From an uncultured Pseudomonadales bacterium (GTDB taxonomy: Bacteria; Pseudomonadota; Gammaproteobacteria; Pseudomonadales; Pseudohongiellaceae), in contig CALSUH010000026.1 in NCBI GenBank assembly GCA_943789485.1, forward strand, positions 1 through 41,928: 41,928 nucleotides of DNA, given 5' to 3'. Both the position numbers and the translations under genes were made by a program. The notes below the pieces were generated by a model. The model saw nothing but the letters and a program-made list of their open reading frames with translations. It was not told the DNA's origin and ran no database searches. Below are positions 11,002 through 21,176 of the stretch, one piece after another (position 1 is the stretch's first letter; every line of letters begins with the position of its first letter).

Positions 11002-12132
11002 ATGAAAATTTTTGCAGATAAGAATATTCTAGCGGTTGAGGCGAATTTTAGTCGCTACGGCGAGCTTCATCTCTTTGATGGTCGAAGCGTAGGTCAGGCA
11101 GATCTTGTCGATGCGGATGCGCTACTTGTTCGCTCTATTACCTCTATTGATGAGTCTCTGCTCGACGGGAGCAAGGTTCGTTTTGTCGGCACGGCGACCA
11201 GTGGTGTCGATCATGTCGATAGAGCCTATCTGCGCCATGCAGGTATACATTTCGTCGATGCAAAGGGCAGTAATGCGAACGCGGTGGTCGACTACTGCTT
11301 TACAGCCATGGCCTACGCTGCTTTACATAAAGGCTTCTCTCTTACAGGCAGTAGGGTGGGTATTGTAGGCGCTGGTGCGGTCGGCGGTTTGTTCGCAGCG
11401 AAGCTCGAAGAATTAGGGGTTGAGGTTCGTTGCTATGACCCCTTTCTGGCGGCAAAAGGCGAGCGCGAGCTTGAATATCATTCGTTGGAGGCAGTGCTCG
11501 AATGCAATGTTATCTCCTTGCATGTGCCGCTTACGATCAGTGGTCCGCATCCGACACGAAACCTGATAGGCGCTAAAGAACTCGCTGCACTGGGAAAAAA
11601 TGCAATTTTGATCAACGCGTGTCGCGCAGATGTTGTGAATGAATTAGCTCTGAAGCTGCTTCTTTCGAAGCGCGAAGATATTATGACTGTCTTCGATGTG
11701 TGGGCGGACGAGCCTACCATTGATTCGTCTTTGGCTCTGTCTATTGATATCGCGACACCTCATATTGCAGGTTATAGTGTGGAGGCAAAATCGAACGCGA
11801 CGAAGGTTCTAGCTGGAGCGTTTGAAGAGCATTTTAGGCTTGGTACTACTCTAGATATTCAGGCTCGCGAAGAAAACTCCGCTATTACCGTTGTCGAGCA
11901 TACGGCGGGAAAGTTGAGTCAGTGGAGTGCCTTGCTAGCAGCGTTCCCCTTAATTGAGTTCAGTGAACAGTTTAAGCAGGCGCTGAGAAAAGGCGAGGGA
12001 GCTGAAGCGTTCGATTCAATACGACAGAAGCTTTTGCAGAGGCGCGAATTTATAAGTAAGACGCTTAGAAGAAATACTTATTCCTCGGATCAGCAACAGC
12101 AACTTAGCGTTCTTGGCTTTCGCTTCGAATAA
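11002..12132 (+). CDS. pdxB: Erythronate-4-phosphate dehydrogenase PdxB
   Basis: A 376-residue D-2-hydroxyacid dehydrogenase. It oxidises 4-phosphoerythronate in the DXP-dependent pyridoxal phosphate pathway. The N-terminus MKIFADKNILAVEANF and FVGTATSGVDHVD are typical of PdxB. The NAD-binding loop is VGIVGAGAVGG (about residue 120). Catalytic residues lie in NACRADVVNE (Arg), DVWADEP (Glu region) and ATPHIAGYSVEAK (His). The C-terminal about 100 residues form the PdxB-specific dimerisation domain. It starts 21 bp after the exonuclease gene. Its stop codon directly abuts the stop of convergent alaA. Confidence 0.95.
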   Translation: MKIFADKNILAVEANFSRYGELHLFDGRSVGQADLVDADALLVRSITSIDESLLDGSKVRFVGTATSGVDHVDRAYLRHAGIHFVDAKGSNANAVVDYCFTAMAYAALHKGFSLTGSRVGIVGAGAVGGLFAAKLEELGVEVRCYDPFLAAKGERELEYHSLEAVLECNVISLHVPLTISGPHPTRNLIGAKELAALGKNAILINACRADVVNELALKLLLSKREDIMTVFDVWADEPTIDSSLALSIDIATPHIAGYSVEAKSNATKVLAGAFEEHFRLGTTLDIQAREENSAITVVEHTAGKLSQWSALLAAFPLIEFSEQFKQALRKGEGAEAFDSIRQKLLQRREFISKTLRRNTYSSDQQQQLSVLGFRFE

Positions 12133-13347
12133 CTACTGACGGTACTTCTCAAGCACTCTTGCGATACCGGCTACTGCGGGCTCTAACTCATCCACTCGGG
12201 GAAGGAATACCAGACGCAGGTGTTGGGTGTCTTCGATATTGAAGGCGCTACCTTGCACCAGAAGAATTTGTTCTTGCTCAAGTATGTCCATTATCAAGGC
12301 GACGTCCTCGTCAATTTTATAGACCCCCGGATCGAGTTTAGGGAACATATAAATCGCGCCGCGCGGTTTTACACAACTTACACCAGGAATTTGAGTGAGT
12401 AACTCCCACGCGACATCGCGCTGCTGCTTCAAGCGACCACCGGGCAAGACCAGATCATTGACACTCTGATAACCACCTAACGCTGTCTGCACGGCAAACT
12501 GCGCTGGAACATTCGCGCATAGCCGCATATTGCTAAGAATTTCCAGGCCTTCTATATAGCTGCTGGCATTTTCCTTCGGGCCGCTAAGAATCATCCAGCC
12601 GGAGCGAAACCCTGCGAGGCGGTAGGATTTGGAGAGCCCATTGAAACTAACGATAAAAACATCATCACACAACGAAGCGATGGGAGTATGTACGGCATCG
12701 TCATAGACAATTTTGCTGTAAATTTCATCAGCAAAAAGAATGAGTTCATGCTTGCGGCATAGCTCGATCAGTTGCAACAAAATTTCTTTGCTATAGACGG
12801 CTCCAGTTGGATTGTTTGGATTAATAATGACCAGCGCGCGCGTGTTGCTATTGATTTTGGATTCTATGTCGAGGATATCGGGAAACCAGTCTGCTTGCTC
12901 ATCGCATAGGTAGTGAACAGCGGTGCCACCACTTAAGCTTACAGCTGCCGTCCACAAAGGATAATCAGGTGCAGGAACGAGCACTTCGTCGCCGTTATTT
13001 AAAAGTGCCTGCATCGCCATGGTAATAAGCTCGCTAACACCGTTTCCCAGATAGATATCATCTATTCCTATTTCACGCACATTCAAGCGCTGGCATTCCT
13101 GCATAATCGCTTTGCGGGCAGAGAACAGCCCTTTTGAATCGCAATAGCCCTGCGCGGCAGATAGATTGTGGATTACATCATGCAGAATTTCATCGGGGGC
13201 ATTGAAGCCGAAGGCGGCAGGGTTGCCAATATTGAGCTTTAATATCTGGTGGCCTTCCTCTTCTAGTTGCTTGGCTTGCTCTAATACTGGGCCACGGATG
13301 TCATAACAGACATTGCCGAGTTTGTCGGACTGATAAATCGTAGTCAT
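12133..13347 (-). CDS. alaA: Alanine-synthesizing aminotransferase AlaA
   Basis: A 404-residue fold-type I PLP aminotransferase closely resembling AlaA (YfbQ), which makes alanine from pyruvate with glutamate as donor. Motifs: LKLNIGNPAAFGF near residue 36, YLGNGVSELI, PAPDYPLWTAAVSLSGG, INPNNPTGAVYS (substrate/PLP Asn) and LFADEIYSKIVYD (Asp to the pyridine N). The Schiff-base lysine is in NGLSKSYRLAGFRSGW, and LRLVFLP supplies the carboxylate-binding Arg. Full length and intact. It converges on pdxB with no intergenic base and diverges from msrB across about 200 bp. Confidence 0.94.
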   Translation of the reverse strand: MTTIYQSDKLGNVCYDIRGPVLEQAKQLEEEGHQILKLNIGNPAAFGFNAPDEILHDVIHNLSAAQGYCDSKGLFSARKAIMQECQRLNVREIGIDDIYLGNGVSELITMAMQALLNNGDEVLVPAPDYPLWTAAVSLSGGTAVHYLCDEQADWFPDILDIESKINSNTRALVIINPNNPTGAVYSKEILLQLIELCRKHELILFADEIYSKIVYDDAVHTPIASLCDDVFIVSFNGLSKSYRLAGFRSGWMILSGPKENASSYIEGLEILSNMRLCANVPAQFAVQTALGGYQSVNDLVLPGGRLKQQRDVAWELLTQIPGVSCVKPRGAIYMFPKLDPGVYKIDEDVALIMDILEQEQILLVQGSAFNIEDTQHLRLVFLPRVDELEPAVAGIARVLEKYRQ

Positions 13348-13548
13348 TCTTTTCGCTCTCTACTGCTGGTAAATTTCATTACTGCCTACTCATTCATCGG
13401 CAGCTATCACTTTTGAATAACCACATTTTTAGTAAAGGTTGCTGTGGTTCGCGCTGCAGTGCGAGGTTCAGCAGTTTCTTCTGGATGAGGGGCTCTCATT
13501 CAATTTCTGGTGTATTATTCAAGCTAGAATTACTTAAGGAGGAGAGTC

Positions 13549-13965
13549 GTGAGCGATCCCAAAAAAATTGAGAAGACGGAACAGCAGTGGAAGCAGGAGC
13601 TCGATAGCGAGACCTACCGTGTTACCCGACAAGCTGGAACTGAGGCGGCATTTTCTGGCAAGTATTGTGACCTGAAAGACAAGGGGATGTATAACTGCGC
13701 AGCCTGTGGCGAGCCCTTGTTTTCCTCTGATACTAAATACGATTCAGGTTCAGGTTGGCCAAGCTTCTATGCGCCGGCTGATGCGGAAGTAGTCGGCCAG
13801 AAGAATGACTATTCTCACGGCATGATCAGAAGCGAAGTGGTCTGTAACAAGTGCGACTCACATCTGGGGCATGTGTTTCCAGATGGGCCGGTAGAAACTG
13901 GACTGAGGTATTGTATTAATTCAGCATCGCTGGACTTTAAAGAAGAATCAAAAGAAGGCGAGTAA
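13549..13965 (+). CDS. msrB: Peptide-methionine (R)-S-oxide reductase MsrB
   Basis: A 138-residue MsrB that repairs methionine-R-sulfoxide in oxidised proteins. A GTG start at 13549 is chosen because a strong AAGGAGG lies at 13535-13541 and no ATG is better placed. Structural zinc is bound by CAAC and [12 protein letters not shown] and HGMIRSEV are substrate-site segments. The catalytic Cys is in [11 protein letters not shown]. No signal peptide, so it is cytoplasmic. Transcription ends in the shared hairpin at 14001-14036. Confidence 0.96.
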   Translation: MSDPKKIEKTEQQWKQELDSETYRVTRQAGTEAAFSGKYCDLKDKGMYNCAACGEPLFSSDTKYDSGSGWPSFYAPADAEVVGQKNDYSHGMIRSEVVCNKCDSHLGHVFPDGPVETGLRYCINSASLDFKEESKEGE

Positions 13966-14000
13966 CGTGTTTTGCGATATTGCCAAGTAGGTATATTTTG

Positions 14001-14036
14001 CACTAAAAAGGGAGGCTAAAGCCTCCCTTTTTAGTG
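14001..14036. terminator. Two-way intrinsic terminator between msrB and the giant FecR-domain gene
   Basis: A perfect 16-bp inverted repeat with a 4-base TAAA loop. The left arm runs 14001-14016 (CACTAAAAAGGGAGGC) and the right arm 14021-14036. The GC-rich core (GGGAGGC/GCCTCCC) is flanked by an A run on one side and a T run on the other, so it can end transcripts from both strands. It lies 35 bp after msrB and 14 bp from the end of the convergent gene. Confidence 0.93.
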
Positions 14037-14050
14037 TGCGTATTTAGCGC

Positions 14051-17000
14051 TTAGCGCTCTATTGTATACAGCCCATCTACCTGATTGAACTGGTTCATTT
14101 GGTCAATCAGATCGAAGCCACCCACAAATGCCTCGGCACCTGTGCCGGTAAATACACCGCCCAGGTTCGCATCGATAGAGTTACTGATTAGCCCACCAGG
14201 GTCGGAGAGCGTGCCGCCGATCGAATTGAGATCTACCATGCCACTATTAATGGAACCGGCGAAGTCTATTTCCCAAGCTTGAGCGCCACCAACAGCAATT
14301 TGTAGATTGCCATTACTAATAATGCCGGTGTTGAAGTCGACCTCCAGGCCCGCAACTACTTGCGTCACATCGCCGGCGCTACCGCTGCCAATGAAGGAAG
14401 ATGCGGCGGTGCTTCCATACGACCCAGTACCCTGCAAATTAGCGACCGGTGTTGGATTAATAGTGGCGAGGTAATTGGAAGTTTGTAGCTCAACTTCGCC
14501 ATTAGTTTCCGCTGTTACCACAACCCAGTTTTCTTCAATGGGGTTATTCCAGCTACCCCAGGTGATGTTCTGGGCATCAACAGTGGAGTCAGGAAGCGAT
14601 ACTTCGGCGGCCGCGCTACCTTCCCCGTTAAGGGCAACGGTACCGTACAACACATGCTGGTACCCGTCACTGGCGTTTGTGTGAGCGACTTCAAGTGTGA
14701 ATCCCAAGGCTGCTGCCCCATTACTTCCGCTAATGGTTGCCTGCCCGGTAAAGTAGCCCTTTAAATCTCCAGTTATTCCGCCGGTGTTGATATTTACGGG
14801 CACCGACAGTACATTGTCTAGTTTAGTTAAAGCCCCGCTTTGAGGGTCCGGGCCTAAGACTAGGAAAGGCCCATCTTGAATCCCGGTTAATTGCACATCC
14901 CATCTCGTCAGAGCAGGGTTATTGGCATCATTATTGACATTGAGAATAGTCAAATCCCCCCAAACGCTGCCGGTGGAGAAATCGATGTCGAAACCAAAAT
15001 AAGTGTCAATATGATTGCCATCAATAGACCAGTATTCGGGGGTCCCTGTCCCACCGAGGCTTCTCTGATAGCTGCCTTGAAGGCCTAAAACGTTGCCGCT
15101 TCCAAGGGATCCCCCGTAGGAAAAAGTTCCCGTAGTTGGAAAAGTGCCAGTTGCAGCATCGGCTATGAACCAAAACGCATCGTGGGCATTGTCGAGGAAG
15201 CTGGCGCCGCCACTCGGGGCGTGACCGAGTTTTTCGAAAGTAGTGCTATTAGGGGCATCGCTATTGCCACTTGAGCCTGTGCCCCAAGCGCCCCAGCGCT
15301 CAATAAAATGGGTGGACAGCGCCGTTGAGGAGCTTTGAGGGCCTCCGTTGTTGTTCCGTATTATGGAGTCGTAGGTGAAATTAAACGGAAAGGTGCCGTT
15401 AATGTTTGGCACACTAAAAGGAACGTTAGAAAATACCGGCCCGTCGACATTGCTTGGATCTATGGCAACCGGTCCGCCGTTGAGTGTCGTGAAGTGGTGT
15501 TGGTCCTTCGAGGCTGCAGTGACAAAAACGCCGGTATGCTGGAGAAATCCCGTGCTTAGCTCGGCAGTGGATAAGAAGTCATCCTCCACGGAAGTGAAGC
15601 CGCCGTAGACATAATTCGCGTTATTGTTAGTTTCGTACAAGTTAAATCCGCCGGCGATGGACAAGTCGCCCTGGTCATCAAGGAAGATTCCCAGCAGGTC
15701 TCCGTCTACTGTGGCGCCAGTAGATGTGCCGTTTTCTTGGATGTCGGAACCGAAGAAGCTGGTTGTGTCATGGCCGAAATTAAAATAGGAGATGGATTCG
15801 CCATTGGAGGTGAGTAAATGCGTATAGGCGCCACCAAAACTGACCAACCACTGTTGGGAGTAGCCTGTATTGGTGTCGTAAAGGTCCGCCCAAAATTCGC
15901 CATTGCTGATCGCGCCAGTGCTAAAATCAACATCGAGGCTGACGCGTACAGCGGTTAAATCGCCCCAAGAGCCTTCGCCCATTGATTCATTCTGTAGGGG
16001 AAAGGAAGTAAAGGTTTTAGAGCCCATTAGAGAGCTTGTATCCAGAGTTAAGGTGTTCGGCACTTGGAAAGCGAACAGGTCTTGCGCCAGCAGAGAAAAA
16101 GACTGGCTCGAATCAGTAATGTCGGTGAAGACAGTGCGAGGATCTCCTGAGGCCGCATTCCAGTACCACCAGTTTGCGCCGACCACGCCGCCAACGTTAG
16201 TGTCAACCTCGGCAAAGCCAGTAGAACTATCAAGATCGAGAATGAAATCAGGATCAAGAGGGAATAAGGCATTGCCTTGGAGCTCGCCCACCGAGGCGGA
16301 ATTAAAACTCACAAGATCTGGGCCTGGGCCAGAGCGACCGATAAAGCTGAGTCTGTTTTGAGTAGGTTGACCAATATTAAGGTTCGGCGGTATCAGTGCG
16401 AACCCAAAGGCATTGCCGTTGGCCGCGATAAAACCTGCGTAGTCAACAGGCTGTTGTACTTCCACTGCCTGATCCAACAATACCGCACCTTGCATGTCAT
16501 ATGGCTCTCCATTGAGGACAGCGCTGAAAGTAAACCCTGCCGTAAAGCCAAGTGAGCCCGCAGTATTGCCCACTACGAAGCCGGCAAGTTCTCCACCGAA
16601 AGGCGTGGTGCCGTTGATGAGCCCTTCAACAGCGGTGAAGCCGAGTATGCCACCGTGCAATAGACTTCCGTTTAGTGAGGCGCCGAATAGACTCCAAATT
16701 TCCGGCGTATCATTGCAACTGGTTCCGCCAATGCACAGATCGAACACCAGGCTGTTGTCCACGATAGCACCGGTTGTTAAGTTGACGGAAAATCCGCCAA
16801 CGAAGTCTACAATGGGCAACGGCATGCCAGAGGGATCGACAGCGTAATACGCATTGCTGGCAGCAAAGTGAGCGGTGCCTGTTAATAGCGCGAGTGGCGC
16901 TGGTGTGCCGTAAGCGACTGTAATTAAATCATAATCGCCACTGTAGTAAACGGGGTTGAAGCCGTATTCATCAAAAACTTCGACGCTGTCAAGCTCAGTC

Positions 17001-19700
17001 CAGTATCCCCAGTCCAAGTCAAAACCGCCGACATTGCTCGCTTGAACAGTAAAGTCCGGGGAGGTTAAGTCGCCTTTGTAAAGATAAGTAACTTCGTTAA
17101 GGCTATAATTACGAGCGTATTGAGCGGTTGTTTGGGCGCCGATGAATGTGTTTTCGCCTGCATCGCTGGCGCCGCCAACTGCGAGATTATCACCAAAACC
17201 CATGACAAAAACCTGATCGTTGAGGGGCAGGTCGCTTTGTGTTAACGGGGTTGATTCAAACAGTGCCACACCTGAAATGTAGTTTGATACAAGCGTGCTA
17301 CCTTCGCCACCGAAGTTCAGTCCCGCCGCTAGGCCTTTGGCGTCGTTGCCAATGAACAGGCCATTAAATGTGCCAGAAAAATCATTGCTGACTTCACCTG
17401 CAAGATAAGTACCTACAACGTCTGCGGAAAATAGCGCATCGAGGATGCTGACGGTATTAGGCTCGATACTCGCAGTCCAGCGGCCATCCGGATCCTCGCA
17501 GCCGGGGGATGATCCACCGACACAAATGACAAAGAGGGAAGACTCCACTTGGCCGTAATTCAGGTCAAATTCCAAGAATCCATAAAAAGCACTTACCGGG
17601 ATCCCATCGGAGGACCTAAATTGATAATCGGTTGAGAGGTAGCGTTTAAAGCCGATTATATCGGTGCTTACGGCGGGCATTGCCGAGGCAAACCAGGCTC
17701 CTGCACTGGGGAACTGAGTGAGTGCGTTAGTTTGATTTTGGCTGGTTTGAAGGAGTAACGGGCCGGTTTCCGCTGCGCTGTTAGTTTCCCAAAACCCCCA
17801 GTCCAGGTCGTAACCGCCAACACCGGTTTGAAAATTGATAAGCGCTGCATTGTCTCGTCTAACCAGGGAATAGTCTTCTGGAAAACTAGGGGGTGTGGAG
17901 AAAGCAGTCGCATTTTGAACAATGATCGGGTTGCCAGTACTGCCATTGCTGGCAACACCGGTGGCACCGGCTAAGACGTCATTCGGAAAAATACTGAAGC
18001 CAACGTTGGTCAGGCTAGCGGATTCACTCGTGCTAAGGCGGAAATAATCTTTGCTGAATAGCAGGGCGCCACCTATAACGCCCCCGTTTGCCTCAATAAA
18101 CCTAAAACCGCTGACAAAACCGTCTGCGTTATCACCGATAAACGAGCCATTGAATACTCCGTTGAAATTACTCTGGTGTATTCCTCCGACGTAGTACATT
18201 CCAGAGATTGGGTGATTATAAATAGTCGGCCCTAAATTAAAACCGGAACCCACCGGGATGCCATTGACAGCAAAGGCCTCCCAATAACTTGCTGGAGCGC
18301 TACAGTCAGTGCCGCCAAAGCATAGCTGCAAAACAAGGCTGTTGATGTGGCCTGACGAGAAATCGACATCAAATGAGCCTATCGCCTCCGTTAGTGCGTC
18401 TCCGGTTGAGGAGTCGGGCACAAGCCAATCAGAGACCACAAACACGCTGCTGCCAGTCAAATTGGCCACCGGTGTAGGGGTGAAGCTGGCGAACACAATG
18501 TCACCGGTTTCCGGGTTGTTAAGTGTTGCATCAAGAAGATCGTTGGACCTTGTGGCCGCGTTATTGGTCGTATCCCACAGTCCCCAAACCAAATCAAAAC
18601 CCGGGTCGGGAGATTCGAAGAATTGGATGGTTGCGGCACTGCGCCTTAGAAACCTAACTTCTGGATCAGGCCATTGGCTAGTTAAAGGATGATAGTCAAA
18701 ATATTCGTTTGTCCGCGCATCATCGCGGTACGAGTTGGTAATAATTGGCGAGCCACCGGCACCGCTGCTTGCGGCTCCAATAAATACCGAATCCTCAGGA
18801 TTCTCTAAATCATCAAGATTAAAAATCGCGAAGCCGTGATGAGTAAGACTCTGGCGCTCAGCAACGGTCATCGCGAAGGTAACCGGCCCAGTGTCAGTAA
18901 ACAGGACAGCACCTTCTAAAAACCCATCAGGTGTGCCGTTTTCTATGGTGAGTGGAGAGGGAGCGCCACTGAACTGTTGAGCGGAAAAGGAGAGAACAAA
19001 CCCAGCGTCAGGGGCATCTCCAGCGACGAAATAGCCAGAGGAAATGCCGAATTGAAAATTCGTTGTACTCTCGCTAAGAAATTGATTCTCAGGCAGTATT
19101 CCCTGATTCATAAAGCCCGAGAAAAATACCTCCCACAGGCCATTGCTACTATCTGTGCAGGCGAGGCCCCCTGTACAGATTTCCAGTCCAGCAGCCACGA
19201 TTTGACCGCTGTCGAAATCAATGTCAAAGCCGCCATTTATCCAGTTAACGGTGTTGTCACCAACGCCATCAACGACCACCAGATAATCGCCTGAGTAGTC
19301 AAAGGCGCGAGTGCCCGTCAGGTTGGCTATGTTCGCAAGCACACCTGAGGTGACAAGGACGGTCCCTTCCTGGACATTAGTTGTCGGATTGTTATCGAAA
19401 TTGTTCAGGTGCTTCGCTATTTCCAGCGGGTTTTGGGGATCGTGGTTCCAGTAGGCCCAGTCAAGGTCAAAGCCGCCGACATTAGTATCAATGAACGTGG
19501 GTTCACGCGTAAAGTTGGCCAAATCAAAAGGACTGTAGGGGGCGAAGCTTGCCGGTTGCGCTTCCGTTGTTGAGACAGCCAAGACCGGACCACTAAACGA
19601 AGCCGCACCCTCTGCTCCATTGGTAAAGTCGTTTGATAACCAGATTTGGGAGCCTTGTCCATTGTGCGTCGCTGTCCCTATGCGCTGCAAGATGCCCACT
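14051..19700 (-). repeat. About seven tandem barrel-like repeat units within the giant protein
   Basis: Anchor positions of the W-x-x-W strand in successive units are near 19448-19483 ([10 protein letters not shown]), 18576-18608 (GFDLVWGLW), 17788-17826 ([10 protein letters not shown]), 17002-17034 ([10 protein letters not shown]), 16161-16194 (ANWWYW), 15280-15300 (ERWGAWG) and 14549-14572 (ITWGSW). Spacing is 243-298 residues. Units 1 to 4 are most alike; 5 to 7 have drifted and lost the cysteine pair. The boundaries are approximate because I aligned by eye. Confidence 0.72.
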
Positions 19701-21139
19701 TGAGGGCTACCTAACACTTGAGTCGGGAGCGGTTCAGGCTCAGGTTCAGGTGCTGGCTCAGGCTCAGGCTCAGGTTCAGGCTCAGGCTCAGGTTCAGGTG
19801 CTGGCTCAGGCTCAGGTTCAGGTGCTGGCTCAGGCTCAGGTTCAGGTTCTGGTTCAGGCTCGGGTGCTGGCTCGGGTTCAGGTGCTGGCTCAGGTTCAGG
19901 CTCAGGTTCAGGTGCTGGCTCTGGCTCAGGTTCAGGTTCAGGTGCTGGTTCAGGCTCGGGTGCTGGCTCTGGCTCGGGTGCTGGCTCTGGCTCGGGTGCT
20001 GGCTCTGGCTCAGGTTCAGGTTCTGGCTCAGGTTCAGGCTCGGGTGCTGGCTCTGGCTCAGGTTCAGAATCTGCTGCGGGTTTGCATACTGGGTTATTGG
20101 TATTCACTGCGCAATCTAAGGTTCCATCACCTGTAGTTTCATTTGGATTTGTGGGTATCTCATTTGTCAGCTGCGTTGGGGTAGTATCGATCCCTATAGC
20201 GTTATTGTCATCTAGATTGAAATCCGGAGTTGTGGGTCCTGCGTTACGCGCTACAGGCTCGATCGTATTCCCAGTGCCACCTCCATCGCTACCCACTGCG
20301 TTGCCAGCGCCGTCGTTGCCAGCGCCGCCGTCACCAGCGCCGTCGTTGCCAGCGCCGCCGTCACCAGCGCCGTCGTTGCCATCGTCGTCACCAGCGCCGT
20401 CGTTGTCATCGCCGTCACCAGCGCCGTCGTTGCCATCGTCGTCACCAGCCCCGTCGTTGTCATCGTCGTCATCAGCGCCGTCGTTGCTCACATTGAGCAC
20501 AGGAATGTTGCCTAGTTCGGATGGGGCTAAAGTCAGCCCCTCAGGCAAAACGTTTGGATCGTCAGCTTGAGCAAAATCGAAGTTCGCTCCAATGCCTAGG
20601 TTAAGTATGCCACCGCCATTTGCTAGTGAGGTGCCGCCCTGGTAAACGGCGGTAAACAATACTTGATCGACAATTACAGCCTCGTGGTCAGTGCCGCGAA
20701 TACCAATAACAGCGAACTCTGTTTCAATGGTGTAGGCATCGCTGCCCTGTCCGCCGATCTGGCCAGTAATCGTACGAAACCCGCCTTCAATGAGGCGCAT
20801 CGTTGAAATGTCTTCCTGAGCAGGGTTTTCAAAGCTGTAGGCAAGAATTTCAAATTGCGTTGATTCTTTTAAGGAGACGATAGCCGAGTCAGTCATGCGG
20901 ATCTGAGCGAACGATGCGGGCTGAGTTACGACTATTTCGCCAGTATAGACGGGGTCGCGACGTCGGAGCTGTCTAGAGTTGCCGGTACTATCGATAGCAG
21001 CAACCTGGCCGCTCACCGCGACAACACGCCCGGCAATATCTTGTTCTGCTGCAAAATTAGCCGGTGAATAGAGTGCCAGGCATACGACTAAAAAATTAAA
21101 GCAAAGCTTGTCAAAAAACTTTTTTGATTTGATCTTCAT
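14051..21139 (-). CDS. Giant secreted FecR-domain protein with Pro-Glu stalk and about seven TbpB-like barrel repeats
   Basis: A 2362-residue secreted protein. Residues 1-31 are a signal peptide ([17 protein letters not shown] then AEQD) with no lipobox. About 32-215 is a FecR-type domain: [34 protein letters not shown] and [16 protein letters not shown]. About 216-286 is an Asp/Gly-rich linker, and about 358-468 a Pro-Glu/Pro-Ala stalk. From about 480 to the end come about seven repeats of 245-300 residues, each with a WGYW-like strand, a LTGT strand, a FDIDFDSG strand and an FxGxFxGxxAxGFxxGF segment. This order resembles the TbpB C-terminal barrel; the assignment is inference. Units 1-4 carry a Cys-x-Gly-Gly...Cys pair. 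The gene lies 37 bp behind a Slam-like gene, suggesting surface export. Function and ligand are unknown. The reading frame is intact over 7 kb. Confidence 0.8.
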   Translation of the reverse strand: MKIKSKKFFDKLCFNFLVVCLALYSPANFAAEQDIAGRVVAVSGQVAAIDSTGNSRQLRRRDPVYTGEIVVTQPASFAQIRMTDSAIVSLKESTQFEILAYSFENPAQEDISTMRLIEGGFRTITGQIGGQGSDAYTIETEFAVIGIRGTDHEAVIVDQVLFTAVYQGGTSLANGGGILNLGIGANFDFAQADDPNVLPEGLTLAPSELGNIPVLNVSNDGADDDDDNDGAGDDDGNDGAGDGDDNDGAGDDDGNDGAGDGGAGNDGAGDGGAGNDGAGNAVGSDGGGTGNTIEPVARNAGPTTPDFNLDDNNAIGIDTTPTQLTNEIPTNPNETTGDGTLDCAVNTNNPVCKPAADSEPEPEPAPEPEPEPEPEPEPEPAPEPEPAPEPEPAPEPEPAPEPEPEPEPAPEPEPEPEPAPEPEPAPEPEPEPEPEPEPAPEPEPEPAPEPEPEPEPEPEPEPAPEPEPEPLPTQVLGSPQVGILQRIGTATHNGQGSQIWLSNDFTNGAEGAASFSGPVLAVSTTEAQPASFAPYSPFDLANFTREPTFIDTNVGGFDLDWAYWNHDPQNPLEIAKHLNNFDNNPTTNVQEGTVLVTSGVLANIANLTGTRAFDYSGDYLVVVDGVGDNTVNWINGGFDIDFDSGQIVAAGLEICTGGLACTDSSNGLWEVFFSGFMNQGILPENQFLSESTTNFQFGISSGYFVAGDAPDAGFVLSFSAQQFSGAPSPLTIENGTPDGFLEGAVLFTDTGPVTFAMTVAERQSLTHHGFAIFNLDDLENPEDSVFIGAASSGAGGSPIITNSYRDDARTNEYFDYHPLTSQWPDPEVRFLRRSAATIQFFESPDPGFDLVWGLWDTTNNAATRSNDLLDATLNNPETGDIVFASFTPTPVANLTGSSVFVVSDWLVPDSSTGDALTEAIGSFDVDFSSGHINSLVLQLCFGGTDCSAPASYWEAFAVNGIPVGSGFNLGPTIYNHPISGMYYVGGIHQSNFNGVFNGSFIGDNADGFVSGFRFIEANGGVIGGALLFSKDYFRLSTSESASLTNVGFSIFPNDVLAGATGVASNGSTGNPIIVQNATAFSTPPSFPEDYSLVRRDNAALINFQTGVGGYDLDWGFWETNSAAETGPLLLQTSQNQTNALTQFPSAGAWFASAMPAVSTDIIGFKRYLSTDYQFRSSDGIPVSAFYGFLEFDLNYGQVESSLFVICVGGSSPGCEDPDGRWTASIEPNTVSILDALFSADVVGTYLAGEVSNDFSGTFNGLFIGNDAKGLAAGLNFGGEGSTLVSNYISGVALFESTPLTQSDLPLNDQVFVMGFGDNLAVGGASDAGENTFIGAQTTAQYARNYSLNEVTYLYKGDLTSPDFTVQASNVGGFDLDWGYWTELDSVEVFDEYGFNPVYYSGDYDLITVAYGTPAPLALLTGTAHFAASNAYYAVDPSGMPLPIVDFVGGFSVNLTTGAIVDNSLVFDLCIGGTSCNDTPEIWSLFGASLNGSLLHGGILGFTAVEGLINGTTPFGGELAGFVVGNTAGSLGFTAGFTFSAVLNGEPYDMQGAVLLDQAVEVQQPVDYAGFIAANGNAFGFALIPPNLNIGQPTQNRLSFIGRSGPGPDLVSFNSASVGELQGNALFPLDPDFILDLDSSTGFAEVDTNVGGVVGANWWYWNAASGDPRTVFTDITDSSQSFSLLAQDLFAFQVPNTLTLDTSSLMGSKTFTSFPLQNESMGEGSWGDLTAVRVSLDVDFSTGAISNGEFWADLYDTNTGYSQQWLVSFGGAYTHLLTSNGESISYFNFGHDTTSFFGSDIQENGTSTGATVDGDLLGIFLDDQGDLSIAGGFNLYETNNNANYVYGGFTSVEDDFLSTAELSTGFLQHTGVFVTAASKDQHHFTTLNGGPVAIDPSNVDGPVFSNVPFSVPNINGTFPFNFTYDSIIRNNNGGPQSSSTALSTHFIERWGAWGTGSSGNSDAPNSTTFEKLGHAPSGGASFLDNAHDAFWFIADAATGTFPTTGTFSYGGSLGSGNVLGLQGSYQRSLGGTGTPEYWSIDGNHIDTYFGFDIDFSTGSVWGDLTILNVNNDANNPALTRWDVQLTGIQDGPFLVLGPDPQSGALTKLDNVLSVPVNINTGGITGDLKGYFTGQATISGSNGAAALGFTLEVAHTNASDGYQHVLYGTVALNGEGSAAAEVSLPDSTVDAQNITWGSWNNPIEENWVVVTAETNGEVELQTSNYLATINPTPVANLQGTGSYGSTAASSFIGSGSAGDVTQVVAGLEVDFNTGIISNGNLQIAVGGAQAWEIDFAGSINSGMVDLNSIGGTLSDPGGLISNSIDANLGGVFTGTGAEAFVGGFDLIDQMNQFNQVDGLYTIER
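19735..20065 (-). repeat. Pro-Glu/Pro-Ala coding hexanucleotide repeat
   Basis: About 330 bp built from 6-bp units reading CAGGCT, CAGGTT or TGGCTC on the plus strand, encoding about 110 residues of [12 protein letters not shown] on the minus strand. It sits between the N-terminal FecR part and the barrel repeats and probably forms a stiff, extended stalk, like the TonB proline-rich spacer. Such short units expand and contract by slippage without breaking the frame. Confidence 0.93.
20285..20485 (-). repeat. Asp/Gly/Asn-rich coding repeat
   Basis: About 200 bp of imperfect 12- to 24-bp units encode runs of NDGAGDGG and NDGAGDDD on the minus strand. The acidic, glycine-rich segment is likely a flexible linker and could bind calcium once outside the cell, though no RTX nonapeptide consensus is met. 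Confidence 0.88.
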
Positions 21140-21155
21140 AGTCGTTGCTCAGTTG

Positions 21156-21174
21156 AATGTTTTTGAAAAACATT
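21156..21174. promoter_or_regulatory. AT-rich inverted repeat between Slam-like gene and its partner
   Basis: AATGTTTTT and AAAAACATT flank a single G, a perfect 9-bp dyad in the 37-bp gap between the two operon genes. It could be a weak attenuator or RNA stability element that sets the ratio of exporter to cargo, or an operator. It has no GC core, so it is a poor intrinsic terminator. Confidence 0.5.
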
Positions 21175-21176
21175 AC

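Noticed and set aside
19735..20065. Possible CRISPR-like array
   Set aside because: The units are 6 bp with no spacers and encode an in-frame Pro-Glu stalk within one protein.
20285..20485. RTX calcium-binding repeats
   Set aside because: The Asp/Gly units do not follow the GGxGxDxUx nonapeptide; they are simple NDGAGD repeats.
19633..20570. Long plus-strand frames rich in Val-Gln-Ala-Leu, Arg-Phe-Arg-Leu or Ser-Pro-Ala
   Set aside because: They are antisense readings of the Pro-Glu and Asp/Gly coding repeats of the giant protein; such repeats leave all frames open.
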